This document shows positions 54,514-62,827 of a stretch of 64,000 nt of DNA, in pieces; within the stretch, counting starts at the first letter, position 1, and the number at the start of each line of letters is the position of its first letter. Both the position numbers and the translations under genes were made by a program. The notes under the pieces are model-generated. The model was given only the letters and a program-made list of their open reading frames with translations. It ran no database searches and was not told the origin of the DNA. Source of the DNA: Kitasatospora cinereorecta (lineage in GTDB: Bacteria; Actinomycetota; Actinomycetes; Streptomycetales; Streptomycetaceae); NCBI RefSeq assembly GCF_024172095.1, contig NZ_JAMZDX010000008.1, positions 248,001 through 312,000 of the forward strand, in the 5' to 3' direction.

Positions 54514-56058
54514 ATGAATAGGACCTTGAAGGCCGCGAAACTCCTCGCCGCGCCGACTGTTGCCCTGGCCTTCTTAGCGTCGGTCCTCGGCGCCACTCCG
54601 GCCAGCGCCGCGACGGCCGACGCCTATACCTTCACCAGCCCGTACGGCACCCTCAACGCGACGGGCGACTGGGACGGAAACCAGATCTCCGTCACCCCCG
54701 ACGGCACCAACTACCAGAACTTCCGCCTCATCAGGCTGGGAGCCCCCGGCACGTTCAACATCGCCAGCACCTCCTCCGGGAAGTGCATCTACGCCTCACA
54801 GCCCGCGATACAGCAGTCCTGCGGCAAGAGCGGCGAGGAGTGGCACTTCCGCCCCGTTGACGGCAAGCCCAATACCTTCGGGATCGTCCGCCGCGACGAC
54901 AGCAGCGGCACCGAGTACTGCATGGACAACCGGGGCGGCCTCCACCTGTGGGGCATCCTCGCCCAGCCCAACACCTGCAACGGCAGCACGAGCCAGATGT
55001 GGACGGTCCCCGCGTCGAAGGCGGCCGAGGCCAAGAGCCTCGCGCTGGACTACTACACCGACCTCTGCTCCAAGAAGACCTCCACCTGCTCGTGGACTGA
55101 GAAGTCCGAGGGGCAGCCCGAGGCTCTGCCCCGCCAGCCCGCATCGTCGGTCTGGTACAACGACACCGCCGACAAGGTGACGCAGGTCTTCACCACCATC
55201 TACCACTCCGGCTGGTCCCAGTCGTTCAGTGCGGGCCTGTCGACCTCGGTCGGCGTGTCCGCCCCGATCCAGGCCATGGTCTCCACCCAGCTCCAGGCGA
55301 CCACCACCTACGAGTCCGACCAGTCGACCATCAACGGCATCGCCGTGACCGTCCCCGCCAAGAACTACGGATGGGTCGACTTCGCGGCCGTCGGCAAGAA
55401 GGTCACCGGCACGTGGACCTTCGACACCGACAACCAGCCGTGGACGACCGACGCGACTGTGACCGTCCCCGTCATCAATTCTTCGGCCGGCTCCACGATG
55501 TACATCGCCCACACCAGCCCGAACCAGCCCGGCGTGACTCCCCCGGCGGACACCGGCAGCACCGGGGGCACGAGCGGCAGCGCCCCCACCGCCCTTGCCA
55601 CCACCGTCACCAAGACCCTCGATCTGCCGGCCGGAATCCATCTCGCGGCGTACGGGTCCGGGGTGAAGTTCACCGACGACCAGGGACACGCCCTGGCCAC
55701 CGTGATGGCGGGCGAGGTGAAGGACAAGGACGGCAGGTCCCACGACGTCCGTGTATCGGTCAGCGGCAACACGGTGACGCAGACGATTGCGGACGCTCCG
55801 GGAGCGACGATCGAGGGCACGATGACACCACCGGTCAGCTCTCTTGCCGACGAGGCGACCTCCCCCGCCCCGGCCTCGACGATGGCGCTGTTCAAGGCCA
55901 ACGACGACAAGCTGAACGACTGGACCCGCTGCATGCGGAAGAACATGATCACAGGAATGCTCGGCGGTCTCATCGGCGGACCCGAGGGCGCGATGCCGGG
56001 CATGCTCGTCGGCACGGTCGGCGGTTTCATGGACTGCGGTATGAAGCCGAAGTCCTGA
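54514..56058 (+). CDS. Secreted lectin-like protein with pore-forming-type middle domain
   Basis: The ATG at 54514 gives 514 residues. Signal peptide to about residue 32 (ALAFLASVLGATPASA). Residues 35-170 look like a beta-trefoil lectin: FNIASTSSGKCIYASQPAIQ, QQSCGKSGEEWHFRPV, EYCMDNRGGLHLWG, NTCNGSTSQMWTV. Residues about 200-325 are long alternating Ser/Thr-rich strands (FTTIYHSGWSQSFSAGLSTS, ATTTYESDQSTINGIAVTVP, VTGTWTFDTDNQPWTTDATV) resembling aerolysin/ETX-MTX2 pore-formers. The C-terminus has a Gly-zipper between two cysteines (CMRKNMITGMLGGLIGGPEG). It could be a secreted cytolysin. The lectin assignment is moderate and the pore-former assignment tentative. Confidence 0.75.
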   Translation: MNRTLKAAKLLAAPTVALAFLASVLGATPASAATADAYTFTSPYGTLNATGDWDGNQISVTPDGTNYQNFRLIRLGAPGTFNIASTSSGKCIYASQPAIQQSCGKSGEEWHFRPVDGKPNTFGIVRRDDSSGTEYCMDNRGGLHLWGILAQPNTCNGSTSQMWTVPASKAAEAKSLALDYYTDLCSKKTSTCSWTEKSEGQPEALPRQPASSVWYNDTADKVTQVFTTIYHSGWSQSFSAGLSTSVGVSAPIQAMVSTQLQATTTYESDQSTINGIAVTVPAKNYGWVDFAAVGKKVTGTWTFDTDNQPWTTDATVTVPVINSSAGSTMYIAHTSPNQPGVTPPADTGSTGGTSGSAPTALATTVTKTLDLPAGIHLAAYGSGVKFTDDQGHALATVMAGEVKDKDGRSHDVRVSVSGNTVTQTIADAPGATIEGTMTPPVSSLADEATSPAPASTMALFKANDDKLNDWTRCMRKNMITGMLGGLIGGPEGAMPGMLVGTVGGFMDCGMKPKS

Positions 56059-56203
56059 GTCCTGTCCCGCAGCTGACCCCGGTATCGGGCCATGACCAGG
56101 TCAGCCGGCTTTCACCCGTCTGGTCACGCGTTCTGGAGGAGGCCGTGGCCGAGGTCGAGGTCCCGAAGGTGGGCTGGCAGCAGCAGTGGCTGCGCAGGGA
56201 AGA

Positions 56204-56234
56204 GGGGCGGCCGGCCGTACACACTGGCCGCCCC
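56204..56234 (+). terminator. Hairpin terminator after the secreted lectin gene
   Basis: GGGGCGGCC, 13-base loop, GGCCGCCCC: perfect 9-bp stem about 145 bp after the stop codon. Confidence 0.6.
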
Positions 56235-56260
56235 CGACCTGCGGCCCCGCACATGCCGAA

Positions 56261-56293
56261 GGCCGTCACCCCCGCGCGCCGGGGTTGGCGGCC
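56261..56293. terminator. Hairpin between converging genes
   Basis: GGCCGTCACCCCCG and CCGGGGTTGGCGGCC pair with few mismatches, followed by TTC. It lies just beyond the 3' end of the leftward TPR-like copy B and likely terminates it. Confidence 0.6.
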
Positions 56294-56303
56294 TTCGTGC
56301 TGC

Positions 56304-57031
56304 TCAGAAGCCGGGGTGCTGGGGGCCGTCGGGGGCGATGAACCGGGCGCCCAGGTTGTCGTTCGGGTTGAGGTAGACCAGCGCGGTGAACCAGGCCGCG
56401 GCCGCCTTCGGGTCGCGGCGGCGCAGCAGGTCGGCGTAGCAGTAGAGGATGCGGTGGGCGGGCCGGTTGTCCAACTCGCCGTAGAGCAGGACGTCGCGGA
56501 ACGGCCAGGGCAGGGACTGCTGGAGCACGCACACCCCGGCGCGGGCCCACTCCAGCCGAGGTCCAGGTCGCCGGGCACCTCGTTGTCCTGGCCCTCGTCG
56601 TCGAGGCCGTCCTCGTTGTCCTCCTGGTGGAGGCCGGCGACCTCGTAGGCGATGGTGGTGTAGGCGTCCAGATCCCTGGGGTGCAGCCGGCGGCCGTCGA
56701 TCGTCACCGCGGCCTTCTCGTACGCCGCGTCGTACGCCTCGCTGCTCTCCTCGTCCGGTGTCCAGACCCGTTCCATCCGCCAGGACTGGCGCACCGGCAG
56801 CTTGGCGATCCGCTTCTCCAGCTTCGACAGCTTGTCGCCGGCCTCGCGGTGCTCGGCGTAGAAGTCGGCCGAGTCGAACTCGTTGTACTCCGGGTCCTGG
56901 ATCCAGGCCAGCAGCGGCCGGTCAAGCGCCGCCAGCGCCTCGGCGCCCAGGCCGGCCGGGACCAGCCACGGCAGCGTGCCCTCGAGGGCGTCCTTCACGG
57001 CCTTGTCGTCCAGGCCCACGGTCTCGTCCAT
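56304..57031 (-). pseudogene. TPR-like protein, copy B, frameshifted by a small deletion
   Basis: It is the paralogue of copy A (48577-49321), with the same text DDKAVKDALEGTLPWLVPAG, FYAEHREAGDKLSKLEKRIA and, after the break, SLPWPFRDVLLYGELDNRPA. The break is at about 56555: where copy A has CTCGCGCTGGAG this copy has CTCGGCTGGAG. No 16-bp duplication is present here. Without the lesion the protein would have about 243 residues. Both copies are thus broken within about 20 bp of the same codon by different changes. Confidence 0.75.
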
Positions 57032-57120
57032 ACCGCGAGTCCCCACGCCAACGCCCCACGGCGTCCCCGAAGCCGCAGAATCCACCCCACCGAGGCAGAC
57101 AGCGCGGTAGACAGCCGGAA

Positions 57121-57144
57121 GGCCGCCACCCGCAGGTGACGGCC
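57121..57144 (-). terminator. Hairpin, flank copy B
   Basis: GGCCGCCACC, 4-base loop, GGTGACGGCC, identical to the hairpin at 49411-49434. It lies downstream of the leftward glycine-rich gene pair. Confidence 0.6.
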
Positions 57145-57284
57145 TTCCAGTGCTTTCTCAGGGCCCCGGCAGCCTACCGCCGGGCCCGAGCTATCAGCCG
57201 GCGGAGATGGCCTGCTCTACGCCCACTCCACACAGGCCTGGCTCCTTCGCCGGGGCTGGCGAGACAACCGTCAACGGCCGCCCG

Positions 57285-57737
57285 TCAGCGAACGCTCCAC
57301 GGCTCTGGGACCCCCACCCGCACATCCAGGTCCCACAGGACACACTCCTCGCCGGGCCGGGCCACGTAGGACCATGCCACCCTGGTCCGCCGCAGTTGCT
57401 CGCCCATCGTGCCAGCACGCGCGGCGGCGCCCGGGAGCGCGGCGCCCTCCGGATGGTGGTGCAGGAAACGGCCGTAGCCCGCCTGGCAGAAGGCCGCGTA
57501 GCGCGCCGTGCAGAGGATCAGCCCGTGCCACGCCTCGTCAACGGCGAACGACGGCATGCCGATGATCTGGTCGTCGAGCAGCGCCGCCCCGCAGCAGCGC
57601 AGCCATTGACGCAGACCGGTCTCGACCAGTTCCCGTGGCTCGAAGGGACAGGTCCTATAGACGGCGCGCGGCAGTTCGAGCGCTTCGACGGCCGACTGCA
57701 CCCGCGCGATCCGTCGGGCGAAACGTCGGGCGTTCAC
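57285..57737 (-). CDS. GRDP-like hypothetical protein
   Basis: The GTG at 57735-57737 lies behind GGGAGGAG; 150 residues. VNARRFARRIARVQSAVEAL, RTCPFEPRELVETGLRQWLR, GMPSFAVDEAWHGLILCTAR and FLHHHPEGAALPG. The DEAWHGLIL helix followed by HHHP resembles proteins annotated as glycine-rich-domain-like (GRDP), of unknown function. A small Gly-rich membrane protein lies just upstream, and the two are probably one operon. This pair occupies the slot that holds a protein kinase in the other duplicated segment. Confidence 0.75.
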   Translation of the reverse strand: MNARRFARRIARVQSAVEALELPRAVYRTCPFEPRELVETGLRQWLRCCGAALLDDQIIGMPSFAVDEAWHGLILCTARYAAFCQAGYGRFLHHHPEGAALPGAAARAGTMGEQLRRTRVAWSYVARPGEECVLWDLDVRVGVPEPWSVR

Positions 57738-57797
57738 GCTACTCCTCCCTCGTCTCCGGTTCCGGTGCAACCGGCTGGCCGCACCTCTGCGGGACCG

Positions 57798-57998
57798 TCA
57801 GCCGCCGCCCCCGCAGCCACCGCCGCAACCGCCACCGCCGCCACCGCCGCCACTGCAGCCCCCACCACCCCCATCGTCTCCGCCCCCGCCGCCTCGGTAA
57901 TTCGACTTGCGGCTCGCGTCATCGTCGCCGAACCAGCCGACGATCTTCACGATCACCCAGATGATCCCGCCCCAGACGACGAGGTCCATGAAACCCAT
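57798..57998 (-). CDS. Small membrane protein with glycine/cysteine-rich tail
   Basis: The ATG at 57996-57998 follows AGGGGG and gives 66 residues. One hydrophobic helix (DLVVWGGIIWVIVKIVGWFG) is followed by DDDASRKSNYRGGGG and a tail of almost only Gly with a few Asp and Cys residues. This TM plus GGGCGGG pattern is typical of small streptomycete proteins encoded next to GRDP-like genes. Function unknown. Confidence 0.7.
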   Translation of the reverse strand: MGFMDLVVWGGIIWVIVKIVGWFGDDDASRKSNYRGGGGGDDGGGGGCSGGGGGGGGCGGGCGGGG

Positions 57999-58117
57999 CA
58001 GACGACCCCCTTCGGATATCAACTGCGGAACCACTCCGTGGCGCCCACGGACGGCTCCGGGCGGAGGTGTTCCAAACGCGCCAGCATCGATTCACCGGCT
58101 CGGCATACCCGCCCCAA

Positions 58118-58320
58118 ACCGGCTCGTACGGCTCCATCTGTGGACGACCGGCCGTCATGCCGATGCCCAGACGGCTCCGATGCTCGCATCCGCCCTCCCC
58201 GGCAACAAGGTCAGGATGCCGGTCATACATGACCGGTCACCCAGTTCGGGGCGACGGCCTTCCGTGCTCTTCAGGCAACGCATCGCTGAGCACGGACACC
58301 AACCAGCGACGGGACAGCCG
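58118..58320. repeat. Right flank of duplicated segment, copy B
   Basis: Nearly identical to 51413-51600 (GCTCCATCTGTGGACG, GTCATGCCGATGCCCAG, GGCAACAAGGTCAGGATGCC). It follows different cargo in the two copies. Confidence 0.65.
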
Positions 58321-58836
58321 CTACGCCCACTCCACGCCTTGCTCGGCGAGCTGCGCGAGCTGGCCCGGGGTGAGCTTCGCCCGCCTCGCCTTGGCGTTGT
58401 TCATGAAGGCGCCGAGCGCCACCTGGTGCACGACGACCTGGTCCTCGCCGCCGGGGCCGGCCTCCACGGTCGCCAACGGCTCACGGTGCGGCCGGGGCAC
58501 CCGGACGTGCCCCTCCCGCTCGGCGAACTGGGCGAGGGCGGCCAGGCCCGGGGCGAACCGGTCGGTGCGGGAGACCTTCGGCTTCGCCTCGGCCGCGGCC
58601 TTGGCGGCCACCAGCTCCGGGTCCTCGTCGATGCCGATCGCGGTCAGCAGGTCCCGCTGGTCCTCCTCCAGGCCCGGCCGGCCGGCCCGCTGGGCCTGGA
58701 CCCACCGGCCGAGCTGCTCGCCCTCGTAGACGGTGTCGAGCGGCAGCGCGGTCCAGTCGACCATGCCGTCGGACTCGAGCCACCACAGCCGGGTGGCCGC
58801 GTAGGCGCGTTGCCAGGTGATCGGCCAGGTGGGGCA
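58321..58836 (-). pseudogene. HA-domain protein, N-terminally truncated (copy B)
   Basis: The frame is open from a TAG just above 58836 and reads PTWPITWQRAYAATRLWWLE, VDWTALPLDTVYEGEQLGRW, GLEEDQRDLLTAIGIDEDPE, FAPGLAALAQFAEREGHVRV and AKARRAKLTPGQLAQLAEQG with VEWA at the end. These are C-terminal helicase-associated domains; the helicase core and any start for the full protein are gone. A GTG/ATG near 58764 could express a 147-residue fragment. Its 3' end recurs as remnants at 49504-49540 and 57210-57245. Confidence 0.65.
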
Positions 58837-59194
58837 CTACCAGGGGTCGATATCCGCCGACCGCCGCTTCCTACCCCTCCAGCGACCCGGCAGTGATCGG
58901 GAGAGTGGACGAGCACCCCCAGTGCGGTGAGGGACTCGGTGTTGCCGAGGAGGTTCGTGACGTGGTCCAGGCTGGGCGCCCGATCCTCCACGCCCAGAGT
59001 CCTGGCCATCGGAGAGGCATACGCCCGGCCCGCCCACCGTAGGAAGGGCGCCAAACCGCGACGAACTGCTACAAGCAGTTGAGCGACAAGCTCAAGGAGC
59101 CCGTAGCATCGACATCAGGGTGGCGGCCCGTCCCGCGCCGGGATCGCCGGCCGGCCGGACCGGCTCGGCACCGCTTTGCAGGAGGCTGACTCCC
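58837..59194. other. Intergenic region upstream of the LAL regulator
   Basis: A leftward fragment reads MARTLGVEDRAPSLDHVTNL and LGNTESLTALGVLVHSPDHC but has no continuation. It may be a gene remnant. The right part should hold the LAL promoter. Confidence 0.4.
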
Positions 59195-62077
59195 GTGACG
59201 AACGTCCCCGCGCACGGCCTCGCCGGATGGGACCGGGATTTCCCGTTCGTGGGCCGGCAGCGTGAGTTCGACCTGCTGCTGGCCGCGGTCCGGCATCCTC
59301 CGGCGGTCGTGCTGGTCGAGGGCGAGGCCGGGATCGGCAAGTCGCGGCTGGTGCACGAGGCGACGCTGGTGCTGGCGGAGCAGGGCGGTCGGGTCGTCAC
59401 GGGCTCGTGCCAGCCGCTGCGCGAGCCCTTCCCGTACGGCCCGGTCGTGGACGCGCTGCGCAAGGCGGGCGACTGGCTGCCCGCAGTCGGCCTCCCGCCG
59501 ACGGCCGGCGCGCTCGCCCCGCTCCTGCCCGACCTGGCCGACCGCCTGCCCCCGGCCCCCGCCCGCGTGGAGGACCCGCACGCCGGGCGCCACCGGCTGG
59601 TGCAGGCCGTCCGGTCGTTCCTCGCCGCGCTCGGTCCGGCCGTCCTGGTCGTGGAGGACCTGCACTGGGTCGACGAGGCCACCCGCGACCTGCTGCTCCT
59701 GCTGGCCCGCGACCTGCCCGAGCGGCTCTCCCTCGTCCTCACCTACCGGGCCGAGGACCTGCCGTCCGGGACCCCGGTGCTGGGCGCCACCTACCGCCAC
59801 CCGCCGGGGGTCAACGGGACCACCATCCGCCTCGGTGCCCTCAACGTGGAAGACATCCACGAACTGGCCACCGCCACTCTCGGCCACCACGCCACCCGGG
59901 AGCTTGGCCAGGTTCTCCACCAGCGCAGCGAGGGGCTTCCGCTGGTGGTGGAGGAGGACCTGCTCACCCTGCGGGAGCAGGTCCGGCAGTGGGACTACGA
60001 CGAGGCCGTGCAGCGGCTGCACCGCTCGGGCGCACCGCAGGGCCTGCGCGAGGCCGTCACCGAGCGGCTGGCCGGGCTGTCGCCGGCCGCGGCGGCGGTC
60101 GTGGACGCGGCCGCAGTGCTCGCCGTCCCGGCCGACGAGCCGCTGCTCGCACAGGTCACCGGGCTCGAGCCGGACCAGGCCGCCGACGGGATCACCGAGG
60201 CGGTGGCGGCCTCGATCCTGCGCGAGACGGACGCCGGCCAGTACGCCTTTCGGCACGTGCTGGCCCAGCAGGCCGCCTACCAGCACGTCCCCGGGCCGCG
60301 ACGCCAGCGGCTCCACCAGCGCGCGATCGAGGAGCTCGAGGCCCGGCAGCCCGTGCCGCTGGTCCAGGTCGCCCACCACACGCTCGCCCTCGGCGACCGG
60401 CAGGCCTGGGTGCGCGCCGCCGAGGCGGCCGCCGACCAGGCCGTCACCGTCGGCGACACCGGCACCGCGGCCACCCTGCTGCGCCAGATCCTCGAAGAAC
60501 CGCAGATCGACGACGGCCTCCGCTCGAGCACCGCACTCGCGCTCGCCCGGATCGCCACCTTCGGCGCCGACCACACCGCCAACGCGACCATGCTGCGCCG
60601 CATCCTGTCCGCCCCTCACCTGGCCGAGGCCACCCGCGGCGAGGTCCGGCTCGGCCTCGGCCTGCTCATGGTCACCCAGGCGGGCGACCGCGCCGGCTTC
60701 CGCCAGCTCGAGCGGGCGGCGACCGAACTGGCGAGCCGTCCGGAGCGGGCGGCCCGGGCGATGGTGGCGCTCGCCATGAACGAGTTCGACGGCGGGGCGG
60801 AACGCTCCGGGGAGTGGATCGACCGGGCCGAGGCCGCGGTCGCCGACAGCCCGGACGAGGGCATGCGGGCGGCCGTCCGCGCGTCCCGGATCAGCATCAT
60901 GGCGAGAGACGGCGACCCCGAGCTCTGGCAGCTGCTGGAGCAGCTGCCCAAGGAGTCGGACGACCAGGAGATCGATCGGCAGACCGCCCGTGCCATCCAC
61001 AACGCCGCAGCCTTCGCCGCCGAACTCGGCCACGACGCCCATGCCCGGCAGCTCCTGACCGGGAACCAGGAACGCGCCGACCGGTCGGGCATTCCGTATC
61101 TAGGAGTGTACGCACGGGCCACCCTGCTGACCCTGGACTACCTCGGCGGCCACTGGCACGGCTTGGAGGAGCGCCTGGCCGCAATCACCGACCAGTACCC
61201 CGACCTCATCCTGATCAGCGTCGAACGCGCCCTCCTCCTCGGCGGACTGGCCGCGACCAGAGGCCAGAGCGGCCAAGCCCTGGAACACTTCGGCGCCGCG
61301 GCGACGTTCGGCGAAACACAGGCCGAGGTGATCATCGCACTCCGGGCGGCCACTGGGCTGGTCAACCTCTGGTTGGCCCAGGGCAACCCCGAGGACGCCG
61401 CCGCCACGGCCGGGCCCGCAGTCGCCCTGCTGCGCGAGACCCGGACCTGGCCGAGGAACGTCGGGCTGCTGCCGGCCGCGGTCGAGGCCGCCCTGGCCGT
61501 CGGCGACCGCGGCGAGGCGGAGCGGCTCGCGGGCGACGCCGAGCGCGCGCTGGCCGGACGGCAGACGCCCGCCGCGGACGCCGGACTCCACCTCGCCCGC
61601 GGCCTGCTGCTGAGCGACGCCGCACCCACCGAGGCGGCCGAACGGTTCGCCCGGGCGCACCGGACGTGGCTGGAGATCGGCCGCCCCTACGACGCGGCCC
61701 GGGCGGCCGAGCGCCTGGGACGCATCGAGACGGTCACCCGGCCCGGCACCGAGCCACAACACCTCACCGAGGCACTGGAGACCTACGCCCGGCTCGGCGC
61801 GCTGGCCGACGCCGCGCGCTGCCAACACCTGCTGCGCGGGCTCGGGCTCGACCGGACGGCGTCCCGCGGCCGCCGCGGCTACGGCGACCGGCTCTCCCCG
61901 CGCGAACAGCAGGTCGCCGAGCTGCTGGCACGCGGTGAGACCAACCAGTCCATCGCCACCACGCTGTTCCTGTCGCCCCGGACCGTGGAGCAGCACGTCG
62001 CCCGCGTCCTGCACAAGCTCGGCACCACGCGCAAAGCGGTGGGCGAGGCGCTCCGCGACCTGGAGGACCGCCCCTGA
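59195..62077 (+). CDS. LuxR-type LAL transcriptional regulator with AAA ATPase domain
   Basis: The GTG at 59195 has GGAGG at 59181-59185, giving 960 residues. N-terminal AAA: FVGRQREFDLLLAAV, Walker A VEGEAGIGKSRLVHEA, Walker B AVLVVEDLHWVDEATRDLLL. The middle 500 residues are helical TPR-like repeats (AVAASILRETDAGQYAFRHV; LGDRQAWVRAAEAAADQA). The C-terminal LuxR helix-turn-helix is RLSPREQQVAELLARGETNQ with TVEQHVARVLHKLG. LAL proteins are large activators, many of carbon-source or antibiotic genes. It is followed by the fucose catabolic operon on the same strand and could regulate it, although the palindromes there suggest a different class of regulator. Confidence 0.9.
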   Translation: MTNVPAHGLAGWDRDFPFVGRQREFDLLLAAVRHPPAVVLVEGEAGIGKSRLVHEATLVLAEQGGRVVTGSCQPLREPFPYGPVVDALRKAGDWLPAVGLPPTAGALAPLLPDLADRLPPAPARVEDPHAGRHRLVQAVRSFLAALGPAVLVVEDLHWVDEATRDLLLLLARDLPERLSLVLTYRAEDLPSGTPVLGATYRHPPGVNGTTIRLGALNVEDIHELATATLGHHATRELGQVLHQRSEGLPLVVEEDLLTLREQVRQWDYDEAVQRLHRSGAPQGLREAVTERLAGLSPAAAAVVDAAAVLAVPADEPLLAQVTGLEPDQAADGITEAVAASILRETDAGQYAFRHVLAQQAAYQHVPGPRRQRLHQRAIEELEARQPVPLVQVAHHTLALGDRQAWVRAAEAAADQAVTVGDTGTAATLLRQILEEPQIDDGLRSSTALALARIATFGADHTANATMLRRILSAPHLAEATRGEVRLGLGLLMVTQAGDRAGFRQLERAATELASRPERAARAMVALAMNEFDGGAERSGEWIDRAEAAVADSPDEGMRAAVRASRISIMARDGDPELWQLLEQLPKESDDQEIDRQTARAIHNAAAFAAELGHDAHARQLLTGNQERADRSGIPYLGVYARATLLTLDYLGGHWHGLEERLAAITDQYPDLILISVERALLLGGLAATRGQSGQALEHFGAAATFGETQAEVIIALRAATGLVNLWLAQGNPEDAAATAGPAVALLRETRTWPRNVGLLPAAVEAALAVGDRGEAERLAGDAERALAGRQTPAADAGLHLARGLLLSDAAPTEAAERFARAHRTWLEIGRPYDAARAAERLGRIETVTRPGTEPQHLTEALETYARLGALADAARCQHLLRGLGLDRTASRGRRGYGDRLSPREQQVAELLARGETNQSIATTLFLSPRTVEQHVARVLHKLGTTRKAVGEALRDLEDRP

Positions 62078-62350
62078 CCCCGGGCCGAGCGCCGTACCCG
62101 GGGCCCTCGCGCGTCCGCCCCGAGCCCGCGCACGGGCCGGAACGCCCCTGCCCGTCCGCCGGAACACCCCCGCTGGCCGTGGTGGCCGCACGCGCCCGCG
62201 CCGGACGGCTTGCGCCTCGGGCCGCGGACTTCCGCCGTACCCCCGACGACGTTGCCGAGGCTGTGAAGGCGCGACTGGTCCGCTCCCGGGTCGTGCGCAC
62301 CTCGGCTGATCCCATCCGAGCGGCACGTGGGGTGGTGTGGTCCCACCGCG

Positions 62351-62385
62351 GAGGGCCCGGCCCCGCATAGCGGGACCGGGTCCTC
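62351..62385 (+). terminator. Strong terminator hairpin after the LAL gene
   Basis: GAGGGCCCGGCCCCGC and GCGGGACCGGGTCCTC pair over about 15 positions with a 3-base loop. The rest of 62078-62529 shows no gene. Confidence 0.7.
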
Positions 62386-62529
62386 CGTCCCCTGCGATCC
62401 CCGATCGATGGTCGCTCGTCCAGTCGTGTTGGGCCTTGCCGCTTCGGAGCCGCGCCCAGCCGTCGGCCCGCGAGCCGGTGATGGCGGACGGCACTTCAGA
62501 GACTTCGGATGCGGTAGGCGGCGGATCTT

Positions 62530-62558
62530 TCACGCAAGTCATCCGATGACTTGCGTGA
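62530..62558. promoter_or_regulatory. 29-bp perfect palindrome upstream of the fucose operon
   Basis: TCACGCAAGTCAT-CCG-ATGACTTGCGTGA: 13-bp perfect arms and a 3-base centre, with CATCCGATG in the middle. It is too symmetric for chance and lacks terminator features, so a dimeric regulator site is likely. Confidence 0.6.
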
Positions 62559-62736
62559 TGGAGGTCGTTGCCGATCTGGGGCCGCCGGGCCGGAGCCCTT
62601 GCCGGAGGTTTCCGACTTGCGGACCATGGCTCCAGTTCCGCCTGGTGAAGGCGGCTTGAGTCAGCCGGTTTCGGCATTTGTGAAATCTCGACGAGGAGTG
62701 GAACGGGCGGTCGGATGCCCGGTTGCGATGCCAGAT

Positions 62737-62777
62737 CATCGGATGTATGGTCTGCCGAAAACATCATTCATCCGATG
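62737..62777 (+). promoter_or_regulatory. Two CATCSGATGTWTGG sites upstream of the fucose operon
   Basis: CATCGGATGTATGG (62737-62750) and CATCCGATGTTTGG (62769-62782) are direct repeats 32 bp apart, and their cores are also mutual reverse complements. The core recurs inside the palindrome at 62530-62558. The spacing of three turns suggests one regulator (GntR or IclR type) acting on the downstream promoter, about 50-90 bp before the gene start. Confidence 0.55.
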
Positions 62778-62827
62778 TTTGGCCATGTGGGGGCGCAACC
62801 CCAGAGCGATGACGGGAGAGCGGAACG

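Noticed and set aside
59069..61042. Long leftward frame opposite the LAL gene
   Set aside because: Antisense shadow of a GC-rich gene; no motifs, and the sense frame has a complete AAA/LuxR layout.
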